Shown: in pieces, positions 54,720 to 63,948 of the stretch
Position numbering within the stretch: the stretch's first letter is position 1
Layout: the number at the start of each line of letters is the position of its first letter
From: Microbulbifer aggregans
GTDB lineage: Bacteria; Pseudomonadota; Gammaproteobacteria; Pseudomonadales; Cellvibrionaceae
Direction of reading: 5' to 3'
Assembly: GCF_001750105.1 (NCBI RefSeq)
Contig: NZ_CP014143.1
Coordinates: forward strand, 62,001 to 126,000
DNA: 64,000 bases
Position numbers and translations under genes: made by a program
Notes under the pieces: model-generated
Database searches by the model: none
Seen by the model: only the letters and a program-made list of their open reading frames with translations
Told to the model about the DNA's origin: nothing

Positions 54720-55412
54720 ATGCTGATAGCGCACCGTGGCGACACCAGCCGCCAACCGGAAAACACCATCGCCGCCTTCGAGGGCGCTCACAGCCTGGGG
54801 GCCTGCGCGATCCAGTCCCAGGTTCAGTTCAGCGCCGAGGGCACTCCCTGGTGCTTCGCCCAGCCTAACCTCAGGCTACCCGATACTCGGAGAGCCAAAC
54901 CACTGCACAAGATCAGCGACCGGGACCTGCGCCAGCTGCCCATGAACACCTTTGCGCAGTTACTGGACTGGGCAGGGCGACACCGGCACCTGGATTGGTT
55001 TATTGAGCTGCAGGACAAGACCCTGAAGAGCGTCGGCGCCGAGCAGGCGGTGGAGGCCGTGGCCCGGCGATTGCGCCACCAGAGCGATTCTTTCGCCCTG
55101 CTCACCAGTGATTGCCGCAGCCTGCGCCTGGCCCGCAGCATTGGTTGCCATCAGGTGGCGCTGAAGCTGGACAGTATCGTCCAGTGTCTGTCGATCGAGG
55201 TTCTGACTCTGGCCCCGGACTATCTGCTGATCCGTGACAGCAGCGTCGACTGTGCCGAACTGCCCCCCGGGCCCTGGCAGTGGGTGGTCTATGAAGTGAA
55301 CTCGGCACAAGAGGCGGTCGAGTGGCGCGCCCGTGGCGCCCACCATATCCTCACCGGCAACCTGTCGCTGCTGATGCGCTCCCGAGAAGCAAGCGATGTC
55401 TACGGATTTTGA
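54720..55412 (+). CDS. Degenerate glycerophosphodiester phosphodiesterase-like protein
   Basis: 230 residues with a GDPD-like TIM-barrel start, LIAHRGDTSRQPENTIAAFE, conserving the first His-Arg. The next motifs are lost: the Glu-x-Asp metal pair reads IQSQVQF and the His-Asp pair reads CFAQPNL. The second Glu (WFIELQDKT) is kept. It is probably inactive or has a new role. Its ATG at 54720 follows a weak GGATCG. The frame overlaps the start of the glycerol-3-phosphate dehydrogenase gene by 17 nt. A complete GDPD gene lies at 45975. Confidence 0.78.
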   Translation: MLIAHRGDTSRQPENTIAAFEGAHSLGACAIQSQVQFSAEGTPWCFAQPNLRLPDTRRAKPLHKISDRDLRQLPMNTFAQLLDWAGRHRHLDWFIELQDKTLKSVGAEQAVEAVARRLRHQSDSFALLTSDCRSLRLARSIGCHQVALKLDSIVQCLSIEVLTLAPDYLLIRDSSVDCAELPPGPWQWVVYEVNSAQEAVEWRARGAHHILTGNLSLLMRSREASDVYGF

Positions 55413-56601
55413 TGCCCTGGTGGTTGGCGCCGGCATTCAGGGGGCCGGGGCTGCAGAGGCGCTGTCGGAGGCCGGGTACCGGGTGGCGATACTCGAGCAG
55501 ATTGGCATCGCCGCCGCCACTTCCTCCCGCTCATCAAAACTGATTCACGGTGGACTTCGCTATCTGGAGAGCGGCCAGTTTCACCTGGTTTACGAATGCC
55601 TGAGGGAACGCCGCTGGCTGTTGGCCAACAAACCACAGCTGGTGCGCATGGTGCCGTTTTATATCCCCGTCTACCGTCACAGCCGCCGCTCCCCGTGGAC
55701 GGTGCGACTGGGCCTGACAGTTTACGCCCTGCTGGCGGGCGTCATCAGCGGCCAGTCTCGCTTCCGCGCCATCCCCCGTAGTGAGTGGGAACAGCTTTCC
55801 GGCCTGATCCAAGAGGATCTCATCGCCGTTTACCGCTACTACGATGCGCAGACCGACGACGCCGCGCTGACGCGCAATGTGGTGGAATCCGCCGTTGCCA
55901 GGGGCGCGCAGTTGATCTGTCCCGGCAGTCTCGTCGGTGCCGAGCTCACCGGCCAGGGTATGCGTGTGGACTATGTGGCGGACGGTCAGCTGAATACGTT
56001 GCGTGCCCGGGTGCTGGTGAATTGCAGCGGTCCCTGGGTGAGCAATACCAATGACCGCTGCTCGCCCCAGGCCCCCTTGCCAGCGCTGGATCTTGTCGCC
56101 GGCACCCATATCGAACTGCCCATGTCCCTTGGCAACAAGATTTTTTATGTCGAGGCGGAGGACGGACGCGCGGTTTTTGTGATGCCCTGGCAGGGCCAGA
56201 CCCTGGTGGGCACCACCGAGCGCAGTTACCGGGGCGACCCGCGCGATGTGGCACCAACACTGGAAGAAGAGCAGTACCTGCTGCACACGGTGCAACGTTA
56301 CTTCCCCCAGACGCGGCAGCTGCGCGGCAAGGATATCTGTGACAGCTGGGCAGGGCTGCGGGTATTGCCACAGTCGAAAGACTCACCTTTCACGCGGCCG
56401 CGGGATACGCTGATCTGCTGCGACGATCCTCGGCGACCAAGGGTGCTCGCCGTCGCCGGCGGCAAGCTCACCAGCTACCGGGCCACGGCGCGAAAAATCG
56501 TCAAGACCCTGCGCCCGACACTGGAAGCGCCTGAGAGCGAGCAATCAGGCGAACCCGCCGCATCGGCCACTACCAGCCGCTCTGAAAAGGAAAATCACTA
56601 G
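55396..56601 (+). CDS. FAD-dependent glycerol-3-phosphate dehydrogenase family
   Basis: 401 residues. GlpD-like: DALVVGAGIQGAGAAEALSE is the FAD dinucleotide loop, SSRSSKLIHGGLRYLESGQF the diagnostic GlpD motif, and FVMPWQGQTLVGTTERSY and VLAVAGGKLTSYRATARK later ones. It oxidises glycerol-3-phosphate to DHAP and passes electrons to quinone. It overlaps the GDPD-like gene by 17 nt, consistent with one pathway from glycerophosphodiesters. It lacks the usual C-terminal domain of GlpD (about 500 aa); the last 35 residues are low-complexity. Not called glpD for that reason. Confidence 0.85.
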   Translation: MSTDFDALVVGAGIQGAGAAEALSEAGYRVAILEQIGIAAATSSRSSKLIHGGLRYLESGQFHLVYECLRERRWLLANKPQLVRMVPFYIPVYRHSRRSPWTVRLGLTVYALLAGVISGQSRFRAIPRSEWEQLSGLIQEDLIAVYRYYDAQTDDAALTRNVVESAVARGAQLICPGSLVGAELTGQGMRVDYVADGQLNTLRARVLVNCSGPWVSNTNDRCSPQAPLPALDLVAGTHIELPMSLGNKIFYVEAEDGRAVFVMPWQGQTLVGTTERSYRGDPRDVAPTLEEEQYLLHTVQRYFPQTRQLRGKDICDSWAGLRVLPQSKDSPFTRPRDTLICCDDPRRPRVLAVAGGKLTSYRATARKIVKTLRPTLEAPESEQSGEPAASATTSRSEKENH

Positions 56602-56681
56602 AAATCTGAAAGCCCGAGGCAGCGGCGACTGGTTCCGAGGTTCCCGCACCTTGCTGGTTACGGGCAATGGGGCCCTTCCCC

Positions 56682-56687
56682 TATAAT
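56682..56687 (+). promoter_or_regulatory. dusA promoter -10 box
   Basis: TATAAT followed by GCGCGGAC, 39 nt upstream of the dusA start. The stretch ACATTTTTTG after it also occurs after the miaB -10 box. Confidence 0.5.
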
Positions 56688-56725
56688 GCGCGGACATTTT
56701 TTGCTGTACCGAACACACTGTTTGT

Positions 56726-57739
56726 ATGCCCGACTCCCCCATCACACCGCCCGAAAACGCCAAATCAAAGGCCGTCTCCCATCGGTTCTGCACCGCGCCG
56801 CTGATGGACTGGAGCGACCGTCACTGCCGTTATTTCTGGCGTCTCCTGACCAAGCGGGCCACCCTGTATACGGAGATGGTCACCACAGGTGCGCTGCTGT
56901 TCGGTGACCGGGAGCGACACCTGAACTTCAGCCCCGAGGAGCAGCCGGTCGCCCTGCAGCTCGGCGGCAGTGATCCCAAAGAACTGGCGCAGTGCGCGCA
57001 GCTGGCCGAGCAGTGGGGCTACAGCGAGGTCAACCTGAACTGCGGCTGCCCCAGTGACCGGGTGCAGTCCGGACGCTTCGGCGCCTGCCTGATGGCCGAG
57101 CCGAAACTGGTCGCTGATTGCCTTGCTGCCATGCGCGAGGCTGTCTCTATCCCGGTTACCGTCAAGCACCGGATCGGCATCGACGATATGGAGGACTACG
57201 CCGGCCTGACTGCCTTCGTGGAGGCACAGGCGGGGGTCGGTATCGACACCTTCATCGTGCACGCTCGCAAGGCCTGGCTAAACGGCCTCAGTCCAAAGGA
57301 GAACCGGGAGATACCACCGCTGAAATACGACATGGTCTACCAGCTCAAGCGTGACTTCCCGGAGCTGGAAATCGTGCTGAATGGCGGTATCAATTCTCTG
57401 GAAGAATGCGAACAGCATTTGCAGGAACTGGACGGTGTTATGCTGGGGCGCGCGGCCTATCAGAACCCGGTATTACTGGCGGAAGTGGATAGCCGTCTCT
57501 TCGGTGATGAACCCGGCCCTTCTCCGGTGGAGGTGGTGGAGCAAATGCTGCCCTACATAGAGCGCGAGATGAGCCGTGGGCAGCGCCTAAACTACATCAG
57601 CCGGCATATGCTCGGGCTCTTCCAGGGGGTGCCTGGCGCACGGCGCTTTCGGCGTCACCTGAGCGAAAACGCCCACAAGCCCGGTGCCGGTCCGGAGGTC
57701 ATGCGTGACGCCCTTTCACTCGTCACCCAGGCAGCCTGA
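56726..57739 (+). CDS. dusA: tRNA-dihydrouridine synthase A
   Basis: 337 residues. FMN-dependent enzyme making dihydrouridine at tRNA positions 20/20a. [20 protein letters not shown] is the DusA N terminus. [22 protein letters not shown] and [22 protein letters not shown] follow, with the catalytic Cys in the latter. [10 protein letters not shown] and [10 protein letters not shown] are later FMN contacts. The first 20 residues before FCTAPLM are extra. Followed 62 nt on by transaldolase. Confidence 0.96.
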   Translation: MPDSPITPPENAKSKAVSHRFCTAPLMDWSDRHCRYFWRLLTKRATLYTEMVTTGALLFGDRERHLNFSPEEQPVALQLGGSDPKELAQCAQLAEQWGYSEVNLNCGCPSDRVQSGRFGACLMAEPKLVADCLAAMREAVSIPVTVKHRIGIDDMEDYAGLTAFVEAQAGVGIDTFIVHARKAWLNGLSPKENREIPPLKYDMVYQLKRDFPELEIVLNGGINSLEECEQHLQELDGVMLGRAAYQNPVLLAEVDSRLFGDEPGPSPVEVVEQMLPYIEREMSRGQRLNYISRHMLGLFQGVPGARRFRRHLSENAHKPGAGPEVMRDALSLVTQAA

Positions 57740-57801
57740 CCCCGCGTTGAAAGTGAGTGGATTTGTTGGATTCCGCAGATAAATAAATTTAAGGAAGTGA
57801 G

Positions 57802-58779
57802 ATGAACAAACTGGAACAATTGCGGCAACGCAGCCTGGTGGTGGCCGATACCGGCGATATCGAGGCAATCCGGCGCTATCGCCCCCACGATGCCACTACC
57901 AACCCCTCACTTCTTTACAAGGCCGCCCAGCTACCCCAATACCAACCCTATCTGGTAGATGCCCTGGCGTGGGCGGATCGACACCGCGGTGAACGCGGCC
58001 GGCTGGCGGCGATGAAGCTCGCCGTAGCCATCGGTGCCGAGATTCTGGATATTGTCCCCGGCGTGGTGTCTACAGAGGTCGATGCGCGCCTCTCGTTCGA
58101 CACCCGCGCCACGGTGGAGTACGCACGACAGCTGATCCACTTGTACGAACAGGCAGATATCGACCGCGAGCGGGTACTGATCAAGGTTGCCTCCACCTGG
58201 GAGGGCATCACCGCCGCCAGCATCCTCGAGCGCGAGGGAATCCACTGCAACCTGACGCTACTGTTCAGCTTCTGCCAGGCGGTAGCCTGCGCCGAGGCCG
58301 GCGTAACCCTGATCTCCCCTTTCGTGGGCCGCATCCTGGACTGGCACAAGGCCAGCAGTGGCAGGGACTTTACCGCAGCTGACGATCCCGGTGTGGCCTC
58401 GGTGCAAGGCATCTACCAGTACTACAAGTCCCGTGGCTATGACACGGTCGTGATGGGCGCAAGCTTCCGCAACACTGGTGAAATCGAGGCCCTGGCCGGT
58501 TGCGACCGCCTCACCATCAGCCCGCAGTTGTTGCAGGCCCTGGAGGAGGATTCCGGTACCCTGGCGAGCGGCCTACCGGACCGGGTTGCTCCGGAGGAGC
58601 GCCCCCGGCAGGCACTGACGGAGGCGGAGTTCCGCTACCAGCTGAATGCGGACGCCATGGCCACCGAAAAACTGGCAGAGGGCATCCGCAACTTTGTCCA
58701 CGACCAGGAGCAACTGGAGCAGCTGCTCCTGCAACAGGCGAAGGAGCGCGCAACCAGCGATGCTGCGACAAATTCGTAA
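57802..58779 (+). CDS. tal: Transaldolase
   Basis: Pentose-phosphate enzyme that moves dihydroxyacetone between sugar phosphates. 325 residues. [26 protein letters not shown] holds the N-terminal Asp and TTNPSL; the Schiff-base lysine is Lys128 in [29 protein letters not shown] and [15 protein letters not shown] are other active-site segments. A C-terminal extension makes it slightly longer than the usual 315. It overlaps the TerB-like gene by 20 nt. Confidence 0.95.
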   Translation: MNKLEQLRQRSLVVADTGDIEAIRRYRPHDATTNPSLLYKAAQLPQYQPYLVDALAWADRHRGERGRLAAMKLAVAIGAEILDIVPGVVSTEVDARLSFDTRATVEYARQLIHLYEQADIDRERVLIKVASTWEGITAASILEREGIHCNLTLLFSFCQAVACAEAGVTLISPFVGRILDWHKASSGRDFTAADDPGVASVQGIYQYYKSRGYDTVVMGASFRNTGEIEALAGCDRLTISPQLLQALEEDSGTLASGLPDRVAPEERPRQALTEAEFRYQLNADAMATEKLAEGIRNFVHDQEQLEQLLLQQAKERATSDAATNS

Positions 58780-59221
58780 ACTGTTCGAGCAGATCGGCGA
58801 AAGCGAGGACATCGAGAAACGCGATGCCAGTGACCTGCGCGTGATCAGCGCGGCTCTTCTGGCTGAAGTAGCCACGGTGGACCACAATCTGGATGAACGG
58901 GAACGGGAAACCCTGGCTGCGGTGCTCCAGCAGCACTACCGCCTGGAAGCCGCTGAAGCCAGCGAACTGGTGGAGGAGGCGCTCAGCCACCGTGAAGATG
59001 CCACCTCCCTGTACGAATTCACCCAGACAGTGAATCGGGAGTTTGACGACCAGAATAAATACCTACTGGTGCGGCAAATGTGGCAGGTAGCCCTGGCAGA
59101 CGGCACCATCGAACCCTTCGAAGAACACCTGATCCGCCGCGTGGCGGATCTCATCTACCTGCCCCATGGACTCTTTACCCGGGCACGGGCTGAGGCCCGG
59201 GAGATGGGCAAGTTGAAATAG
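58760..59221 (+). CDS. TerB-like protein
   Basis: 153 residues, all-helical. [23 protein letters not shown] and [26 protein letters not shown] are the acidic metal-binding helices of TerB. Such proteins are often found with tellurite-resistance or stress systems; none is nearby, so function is open. The start inside the transaldolase end (ATG 58760, AGGAG 13 nt upstream) implies coupling. Confidence 0.85.
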   Translation: MLRQIRKLFEQIGESEDIEKRDASDLRVISAALLAEVATVDHNLDERERETLAAVLQQHYRLEAAEASELVEEALSHREDATSLYEFTQTVNREFDDQNKYLLVRQMWQVALADGTIEPFEEHLIRRVADLIYLPHGLFTRARAEAREMGKLK

Positions 59222-59257
59222 GGATAACAGACAGCGGTCGAAGAGCCGCTGCGGGCA

Positions 59258-59776
59258 TCAGTGCATGCGTGTGGAAGGGCTGTCGAGAGGGTCGCACTCC
59301 CGCTCGAGGGTGTGGACCAGATCGCGGAAGGTCTCGGCGTTGTGCTCGTTCATGCTCATCAGCACCCGGTGTGCCTCGAGCACTTTCTCCCGTGCCGCGC
59401 ACTCATCAGGTGTCTTGCACTTGAGAGGTTCCGGTTCTGCGGCGTAATCGCGGTGCTCTTCACTGACTTCAATCAGTGCGTCAAAGCCCATCGCATCGAG
59501 CAGGTGGTGAATCCCCTGATCAGTGGTCAACACCAACGGTTTTTCACAGCCGCGCTCCAGGGCACGAATGGCGATCTTGGCCATCAGCCCGAGGGTTGTG
59601 CTGTCGACGCCCTTTGCCCCGTGGAGGTCAAAAACGACATCGTTGAAGTCATCGTGCTGAAACATGCTGTCGATAAAGTTATCGAACGAAGTGCACAGAT
59701 TGAGTCGCACATCGCCAATCAGCTTGATGACGTAGATACCCTCGTGGGCACCGACCATTATTTGCCCGGACTGCAT
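59258..59776 (-). CDS. STAS-domain anti-sigma factor antagonist
   Basis: 172 residues from ATG 59776 with AGAGG upstream. STAS domain at about 5-105: IYVIKLIGDVRLNLCTSFDN and VVFDLHGAKGVDSTTLGLMA, with Ser59 in the phosphorylation position. A helical tail of 60 residues (CKTPDECAAREKVLEAHRVL) follows. It lies 201 nt downstream of, and on the same strand as, the response regulator/PP2C gene at 59978. By analogy with HsbA/HsbR the phosphatase would dephosphorylate this Ser and free the protein to titrate a partner. Confidence 0.85.
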   Translation of the reverse strand: MQSGQIMVGAHEGIYVIKLIGDVRLNLCTSFDNFIDSMFQHDDFNDVVFDLHGAKGVDSTTLGLMAKIAIRALERGCEKPLVLTTDQGIHHLLDAMGFDALIEVSEEHRDYAAEPEPLKCKTPDECAAREKVLEAHRVLMSMNEHNAETFRDLVHTLERECDPLDSPSTRMH

Positions 59777-59977
59777 AACAACCTCTGGCACCTCCGCCGT
59801 GCCGCGCGCTGCGATCACTACAGAAGTGGCGAAAGTTCACATTGGGTCAGAGCAGTATCACTCGCGCCAGTTGGCGGATACCGCACTTTTGATTACAAAT
59901 CGGGCGGAGCTTACTCCTGCGGCCGGGGAGTGACAAGACTTTGCCCGCCCCTTTGCGGACCAACCAGTCAGCACAGA

Positions 59978-61159
59978 TCAACTCTGGCGCAGGGTGAGGA
60001 TGGTGACGTCGTCGGGCAGCGGCTCCGACGTATCCACATGCAGCGCCGAGCACAGGCTGTCGAGATCGCCCCGGCTGGCATTGATCGCACTCAGTAGCTC
60101 CTGCTCCCGCTCCAGCAAATCGCCACTGAAAAGTTCCAGCACACCGTCTGAACAGGCCACCAGACTCCAGCTACTGGGCAGCGTCGCCTCGAGCACCTGC
60201 CAGTTTCCCCGCTCAAAAAGCCCGAGCGGTCGGCCCTTGCCTGGCAACCATTCGGCACCCTGGTTGGTCACCAGCGCCGGCGTCGGCACCTGGCCGGCCA
60301 CCGCGTAATGCAACTTGCGAGCACGGCTGTCGATCGCCCCCACGAACATAGTGGCATGCTTGTCGAGCCGGGTGGACAACAGTTCCCGGTTGATGGTCTG
60401 CAAGATATCCAACAGGTCGTCGTGAAGCGTATCCAGGTGCGTGAAAAGTGGCCGCTCCCGCAGCAGGTGCATGATGCTGTGCTTGATCAGAGCCGTAACC
60501 AGCGCCGAAGACACCCCGTGACCAGAAACGTCCACCAGATAAAAGGCCACAAAGCGCTCGCCGAAGAGGCCGTAATCGATAAAGTCGCCACTGAGAAATA
60601 GCGAGGGCACCAGGCGGTAAGCGGCCTCGATACCCGCAGGATACTGGTAAGGCGTTCTGGGCAGCAGGTGCTGCTGCAATAGGCGACCCGCCTCCTGATC
60701 CCGCTGCAGCACCTCGACGTGATCCCGCAGCTCACGATTACGCCGCTCCAGTGCCTCGCGATAGTCGCGATTCTCTCGTGCCATTTTCTGGGCGTCGGTA
60801 ATGCGGGAGACGGCGTGCTCGATGACCGCTTCGTCTTCGATGGGTTTGAGCAGGTAGTCGCTGGCGCCGAGCCGCAGCGCCTGCACCACATCGCTGACTT
60901 CACTGTTGGATGCCAGCACGACCACGGGGGTTTCCGGTGAGGCCTGTTTGATCTTGCGCAGGACTTCCAGCCCCCCCATATCGGGCAGGTGCAAGTCAGT
61001 CACCACTAGCATGAAGAGGCCGGGGGCGAACTGACCAATACCCTCCAGGCCACTTTGTGCCAGCGTCACCGAGAAGCCCTGCCTTACAAGAGACTGCCTG
61101 ACAAAATCGCGGGAAGGCTGGTCGGCCTCGATCAACAGCAGTGACTGGCGCTCGCCCAT
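59978..61159 (-). CDS. Response regulator - PP2C/SpoIIE phosphatase
   Basis: 393 residues. The receiver domain (1-120) has acidic Asp13, phospho-acceptor Asp55 (VVTDLHLPDMGG) and Lys105 (LLKPIEDE). A coiled linker (125-160) carries KMARENRDYREALERRNREL. The SpoIIE-type phosphatase (about 175-393) has SGDFIDYG, VDVSGHGVSSALVT and SLVACSDGVLELF with the metal-binding aspartates. It resembles HsbR/RssB-type. Phosphorylation of Asp55 would switch the phosphatase on the STAS protein. No kinase is adjacent. Confidence 0.92.
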   Translation of the reverse strand: MGERQSLLLIEADQPSRDFVRQSLVRQGFSVTLAQSGLEGIGQFAPGLFMLVVTDLHLPDMGGLEVLRKIKQASPETPVVVLASNSEVSDVVQALRLGASDYLLKPIEDEAVIEHAVSRITDAQKMARENRDYREALERRNRELRDHVEVLQRDQEAGRLLQQHLLPRTPYQYPAGIEAAYRLVPSLFLSGDFIDYGLFGERFVAFYLVDVSGHGVSSALVTALIKHSIMHLLRERPLFTHLDTLHDDLLDILQTINRELLSTRLDKHATMFVGAIDSRARKLHYAVAGQVPTPALVTNQGAEWLPGKGRPLGLFERGNWQVLEATLPSSWSLVACSDGVLELFSGDLLEREQELLSAINASRGDLDSLCSALHVDTSEPLPDDVTILTLRQS

Positions 61160-61191
61160 GGGGTCAGCCCAATTTGTTCATTTTTATTTTT

Positions 61192-62199
61192 TTAGAAGGC
61201 AAAGGGATCGGCTTCGCTATCCGTTTCCGCCGCACCTTCCTCTCCGTCTTCCGTCTCGTCACTGGTCTCCTCTGCACCGAAATCGTCATCGGTAGAGGAA
61301 GCCCCGTCTTTGATCAGGAATTCACGGCGCTGCAGATAGGCATCGCGCAGCAGTACGTATCGATCTCCCTGCAGTAACGATTCAGTCCGTAGGAAGCTGG
61401 CACGGGTCTGCACCAGATCCGCAAAGCGGAAAGCATACTCAGTGGGATTGTGATCGATGTAATAAATGGGATCGGTATAGATATCTACCCAGCGGCCGGG
61501 AACATCCCTTACCGTGGAGGGCCCCAGGAACGGAAGCACGACGTAGGGCCCCGCGGGCACGCCCCAGACCGCCAGGGTCTGGCCGAAGTCCTCGCCGTCA
61601 TTGGGTTCGAGCCCCCAGCGCTGAGCCACGTCGAACAGGCCGACCACGCCAACCGTGGTGTTGATGAGGAAGCGCCCGGCATCATTGCCGGCCTGCCCCC
61701 ACTTCCACTGCAGGGCACTGTTGAGGGAATTGGTAACTTCGCGCAGGTTGCCGTAAAAATTGCTCACCCCGTGCTGCATAAAAATCGGGGTCACCTCACG
61801 GTAAGTCACCGCCAGTGGTTTCAGAACCCAGCGGTCCGCGGTGTCATTAAAGCGGAAGATGGCGCGATTCACATCCTCCCACGGATCCTGCTTGGCAGAA
61901 TCCTGCTCGCCACCGAACTCTGCTGCGGGATCGAAGCCATACTCGTCTTCAAGAGAACCGCCAGCGTCCCCTGTGGTAGCGCTTTCCGCCGCTGCTTCTC
62001 CGTCGGAGGCTGCCTCAGCATCTCCGGCGCCCGCATCCGCGGCACCATTCTCACCGCCTGAAGTGCTCGCCGGTTCCTCGACCGGCAGATTCTCGGGCGG
62101 AACCTCGGCAAAGGGGTCATCCTGCCCCAAAGCGGCAAACGGCAATACCAGCAGTACCGATAGCGTCAGCGAGGGCAAACTCTTTGTGCGTCCCAGCAA
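61192..62199 (-). CDS. mlaA: MlaA/VacJ homologue without lipobox cysteine
   Basis: 335 residues from the TTG at 62199, with AGGAG 7 nt upstream; ATG 62223 has no ribosome site. Signal peptide: LPSLTLSVLLVLPFAALG. The MlaA core starts QDPWEDVNRAIFRFND and continues with GVSNFYGNLREVTNSLN, GVVGLFDVAQRWGLEP, FGQTLAVWGVPAGPYVVLPFLGPSTVRD and DPIYYID. It normally holds a lipid-anchored protein that removes phospholipids from the outer leaflet. No Cys follows the signal. About 75 acidic/Ala-rich residues precede the core and an acidic tail ends the protein; DPFA occurs at both ends. Confidence 0.9.
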   Translation of the reverse strand: MLGRTKSLPSLTLSVLLVLPFAALGQDDPFAEVPPENLPVEEPASTSGGENGAADAGAGDAEAASDGEAAAESATTGDAGGSLEDEYGFDPAAEFGGEQDSAKQDPWEDVNRAIFRFNDTADRWVLKPLAVTYREVTPIFMQHGVSNFYGNLREVTNSLNSALQWKWGQAGNDAGRFLINTTVGVVGLFDVAQRWGLEPNDGEDFGQTLAVWGVPAGPYVVLPFLGPSTVRDVPGRWVDIYTDPIYYIDHNPTEYAFRFADLVQTRASFLRTESLLQGDRYVLLRDAYLQRREFLIKDGASSTDDDFGAEETSDETEDGEEGAAETDSEADPFAF

Positions 62200-62339
62200 A
62201 ACCCTGCTCCTGTGACAAATCATGAAGGTGGAAAGATTTTACCGCCCGAGGGAAGCGGGAGCCACCCTTGGCAGCATAGCAGCCGGCCTGTTTTTTCGGT
62301 CAAAAGCACCCATTTTTTCGATGCTGCCTGAGGTCAGGG

Positions 62340-63107
62340 TCAGCGCAAACCGGCGACGATACCGGCGCGAAGGAGCTTTTCCAGCAGGTCTTGGCCAAAC
62401 TGCACCAGCACTTCCGGCTCCGGATGGTGCATTTCTTCGGCAAGTGCGAGCAGCAGGTCGCGCCCGGGCAACGCCTCGGCCTGGGCCAGCTGTAACAGCC
62501 GGGCGGTAACGGCATTGGTCTCCATGAAGCCCACTTCCTCGCTGCGATCACGGTACACAAGCAGGAACGTGGGTGCCTCCGGCGGTTCCTCGGGCTGGAA
62601 GGCGGGACCAATTTGATGCACCGGGAACCGATAACTCAGGCTCCACACCAGTGGTGAGACAACCGGGATCGAAGCGAGTACATCGCCCTCACGGCTGAGC
62701 CCCCCGGGGATCTCGGCATCACTGACATCCAACGCGAGCTCCACCCACTCGTAATGGGCCAGCTCCAGAAGGAAAGGCGGATCGCAGGGGTGGGCCTCAC
62801 GCTCATTCTGCAAATAATGAAGGAACTCTTCACTGATCTGCAGAAAGTAGGGGCTCCGTGACGCGTGAAGATGCACGAAGTCTCGCACCATGGCATGCCA
62901 GTCGCTATCGCTGTAGAGCTTGCGCAAGACCGGAAAACCGCTGGCGATAAAAGATTCGATGTTGTTGTAGATAAGATCCCGGTAGATGGCGAGACGGCGA
63001 TCTTCAATTTCCGCCGGCGGCGCATGCTCTCTTGGGTGGCGCAGATGGGCGGCAAAATCGCGCTGGATTCGCTGGAAGTCGGTCTGGTTTTCAGTGGCCC
63101 CGTGCAT
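62340..63107 (-). CDS. hvfC: HvfC/BufC-type DUF2063 partner protein
   Basis: 255 residues from the ATG at 63107, preceded by a perfect GGAGG. DUF2063: [15 protein letters not shown] at the start, [28 protein letters not shown] in the middle and a winged-helix-like C-terminal half. It forms a complex with the DUF692 enzyme in bufferin/HvfA-type RiPP systems and is thought to bind the precursor. Overlaps hvfB by 17 nt. Confidence 0.88.
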   Translation of the reverse strand: MHGATENQTDFQRIQRDFAAHLRHPREHAPPAEIEDRRLAIYRDLIYNNIESFIASGFPVLRKLYSDSDWHAMVRDFVHLHASRSPYFLQISEEFLHYLQNEREAHPCDPPFLLELAHYEWVELALDVSDAEIPGGLSREGDVLASIPVVSPLVWSLSYRFPVHQIGPAFQPEEPPEAPTFLLVYRDRSEEVGFMETNAVTARLLQLAQAEALPGRDLLLALAEEMHHPEPEVLVQFGQDLLEKLLRAGIVAGLR

Positions 63108-63948
63108 AAACCACCTCCGGCTGGACCGCGGCCTGGATGTCACGGATATGGGCCACCTCTTCAAACAGTTTTGGCAGCGGCGGAATATTGAAGTCGCGCT
63201 CCAGCAAAGTAGGCAGAGGGCCGTGAAGCCGGTAAGCCTCTTCCAGCAGTTGCCATACCGGGTCGATTACAGGTGCACCGTGCGTATCGACCTTGAGGTC
63301 CTCCGCTTCATCGTAGTGCCCTGCTACGTGAACATACGCAATACGCTCACCAGGCAGCCCCTGCAGAAACTCAAGTGCGTCGTACTGATGATTGATGCTG
63401 TTAACGTAGATGTTGTTGACGTCCAGGAGAAGATCGCAGTCCGCTTCCTGCAACACCGCATTAATGAAATCGAGTTCAGACATTTCGCGGCCCGGTGCCG
63501 CGTAATAGGAGACATTCTCCATGGCGATACGCTGGCCCAGGGTTTCCTGCACCCTGGAAATACGCTCTGCCACATACCGCACCGCATCCTCGGTAAAGGG
63601 AATTGGCAACAGGTCGTACAGGTGTCCGTGGTCAGAGCAGTAACTCAAGTGCTCGCTGTAGCAACGGATACCGTGCTCACGCATGAAGGCTTTTACGGCT
63701 CGCACCAGATCCATATCCAGCGGTGCAGGGGAACCAATGGACAGGGATAATCCATGTATCACAAACGGGAACCGCTCTGTGTGCTCGCGCAGCCAGCGGC
63801 CGAACCGCCCTCCCACGCCGATCCAGTTCTCCGGCGCCACCTCGAGAAAGTCGATATGTTCCGGCGAAACAACCTCACCCATCATGGATCGGCGAAGCCC
63901 GAGGCCCGCACCTTCGACGGGAAATACTCTGTGCTCGGCGATTTTCAT
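63091..63948 (-). CDS. hvfB: HvfB/BufB-type DUF692 (MNIO) iron enzyme
   Basis: 285 residues. TIM-barrel multinuclear non-heme iron oxidative enzyme: [86 protein letters not shown] and [12 protein letters not shown] carry the His/Asp/Glu/Asn iron ligands of the family. Related enzymes modify Cys residues of a small secreted precursor to oxazolone-thioamide or thiooxazole groups, making copper-binding peptides. The precursor would lie upstream, beyond the window edge. The 52 bp from 63949 to the edge show no gene. Confidence 0.93.
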   Translation of the reverse strand: MKIAEHRVFPVEGAGLGLRRSMMGEVVSPEHIDFLEVAPENWIGVGGRFGRWLREHTERFPFVIHGLSLSIGSPAPLDMDLVRAVKAFMREHGIRCYSEHLSYCSDHGHLYDLLPIPFTEDAVRYVAERISRVQETLGQRIAMENVSYYAAPGREMSELDFINAVLQEADCDLLLDVNNIYVNSINHQYDALEFLQGLPGERIAYVHVAGHYDEAEDLKVDTHGAPVIDPVWQLLEEAYRLHGPLPTLLERDFNIPPLPKLFEEVAHIRDIQAAVQPEVVYARGH

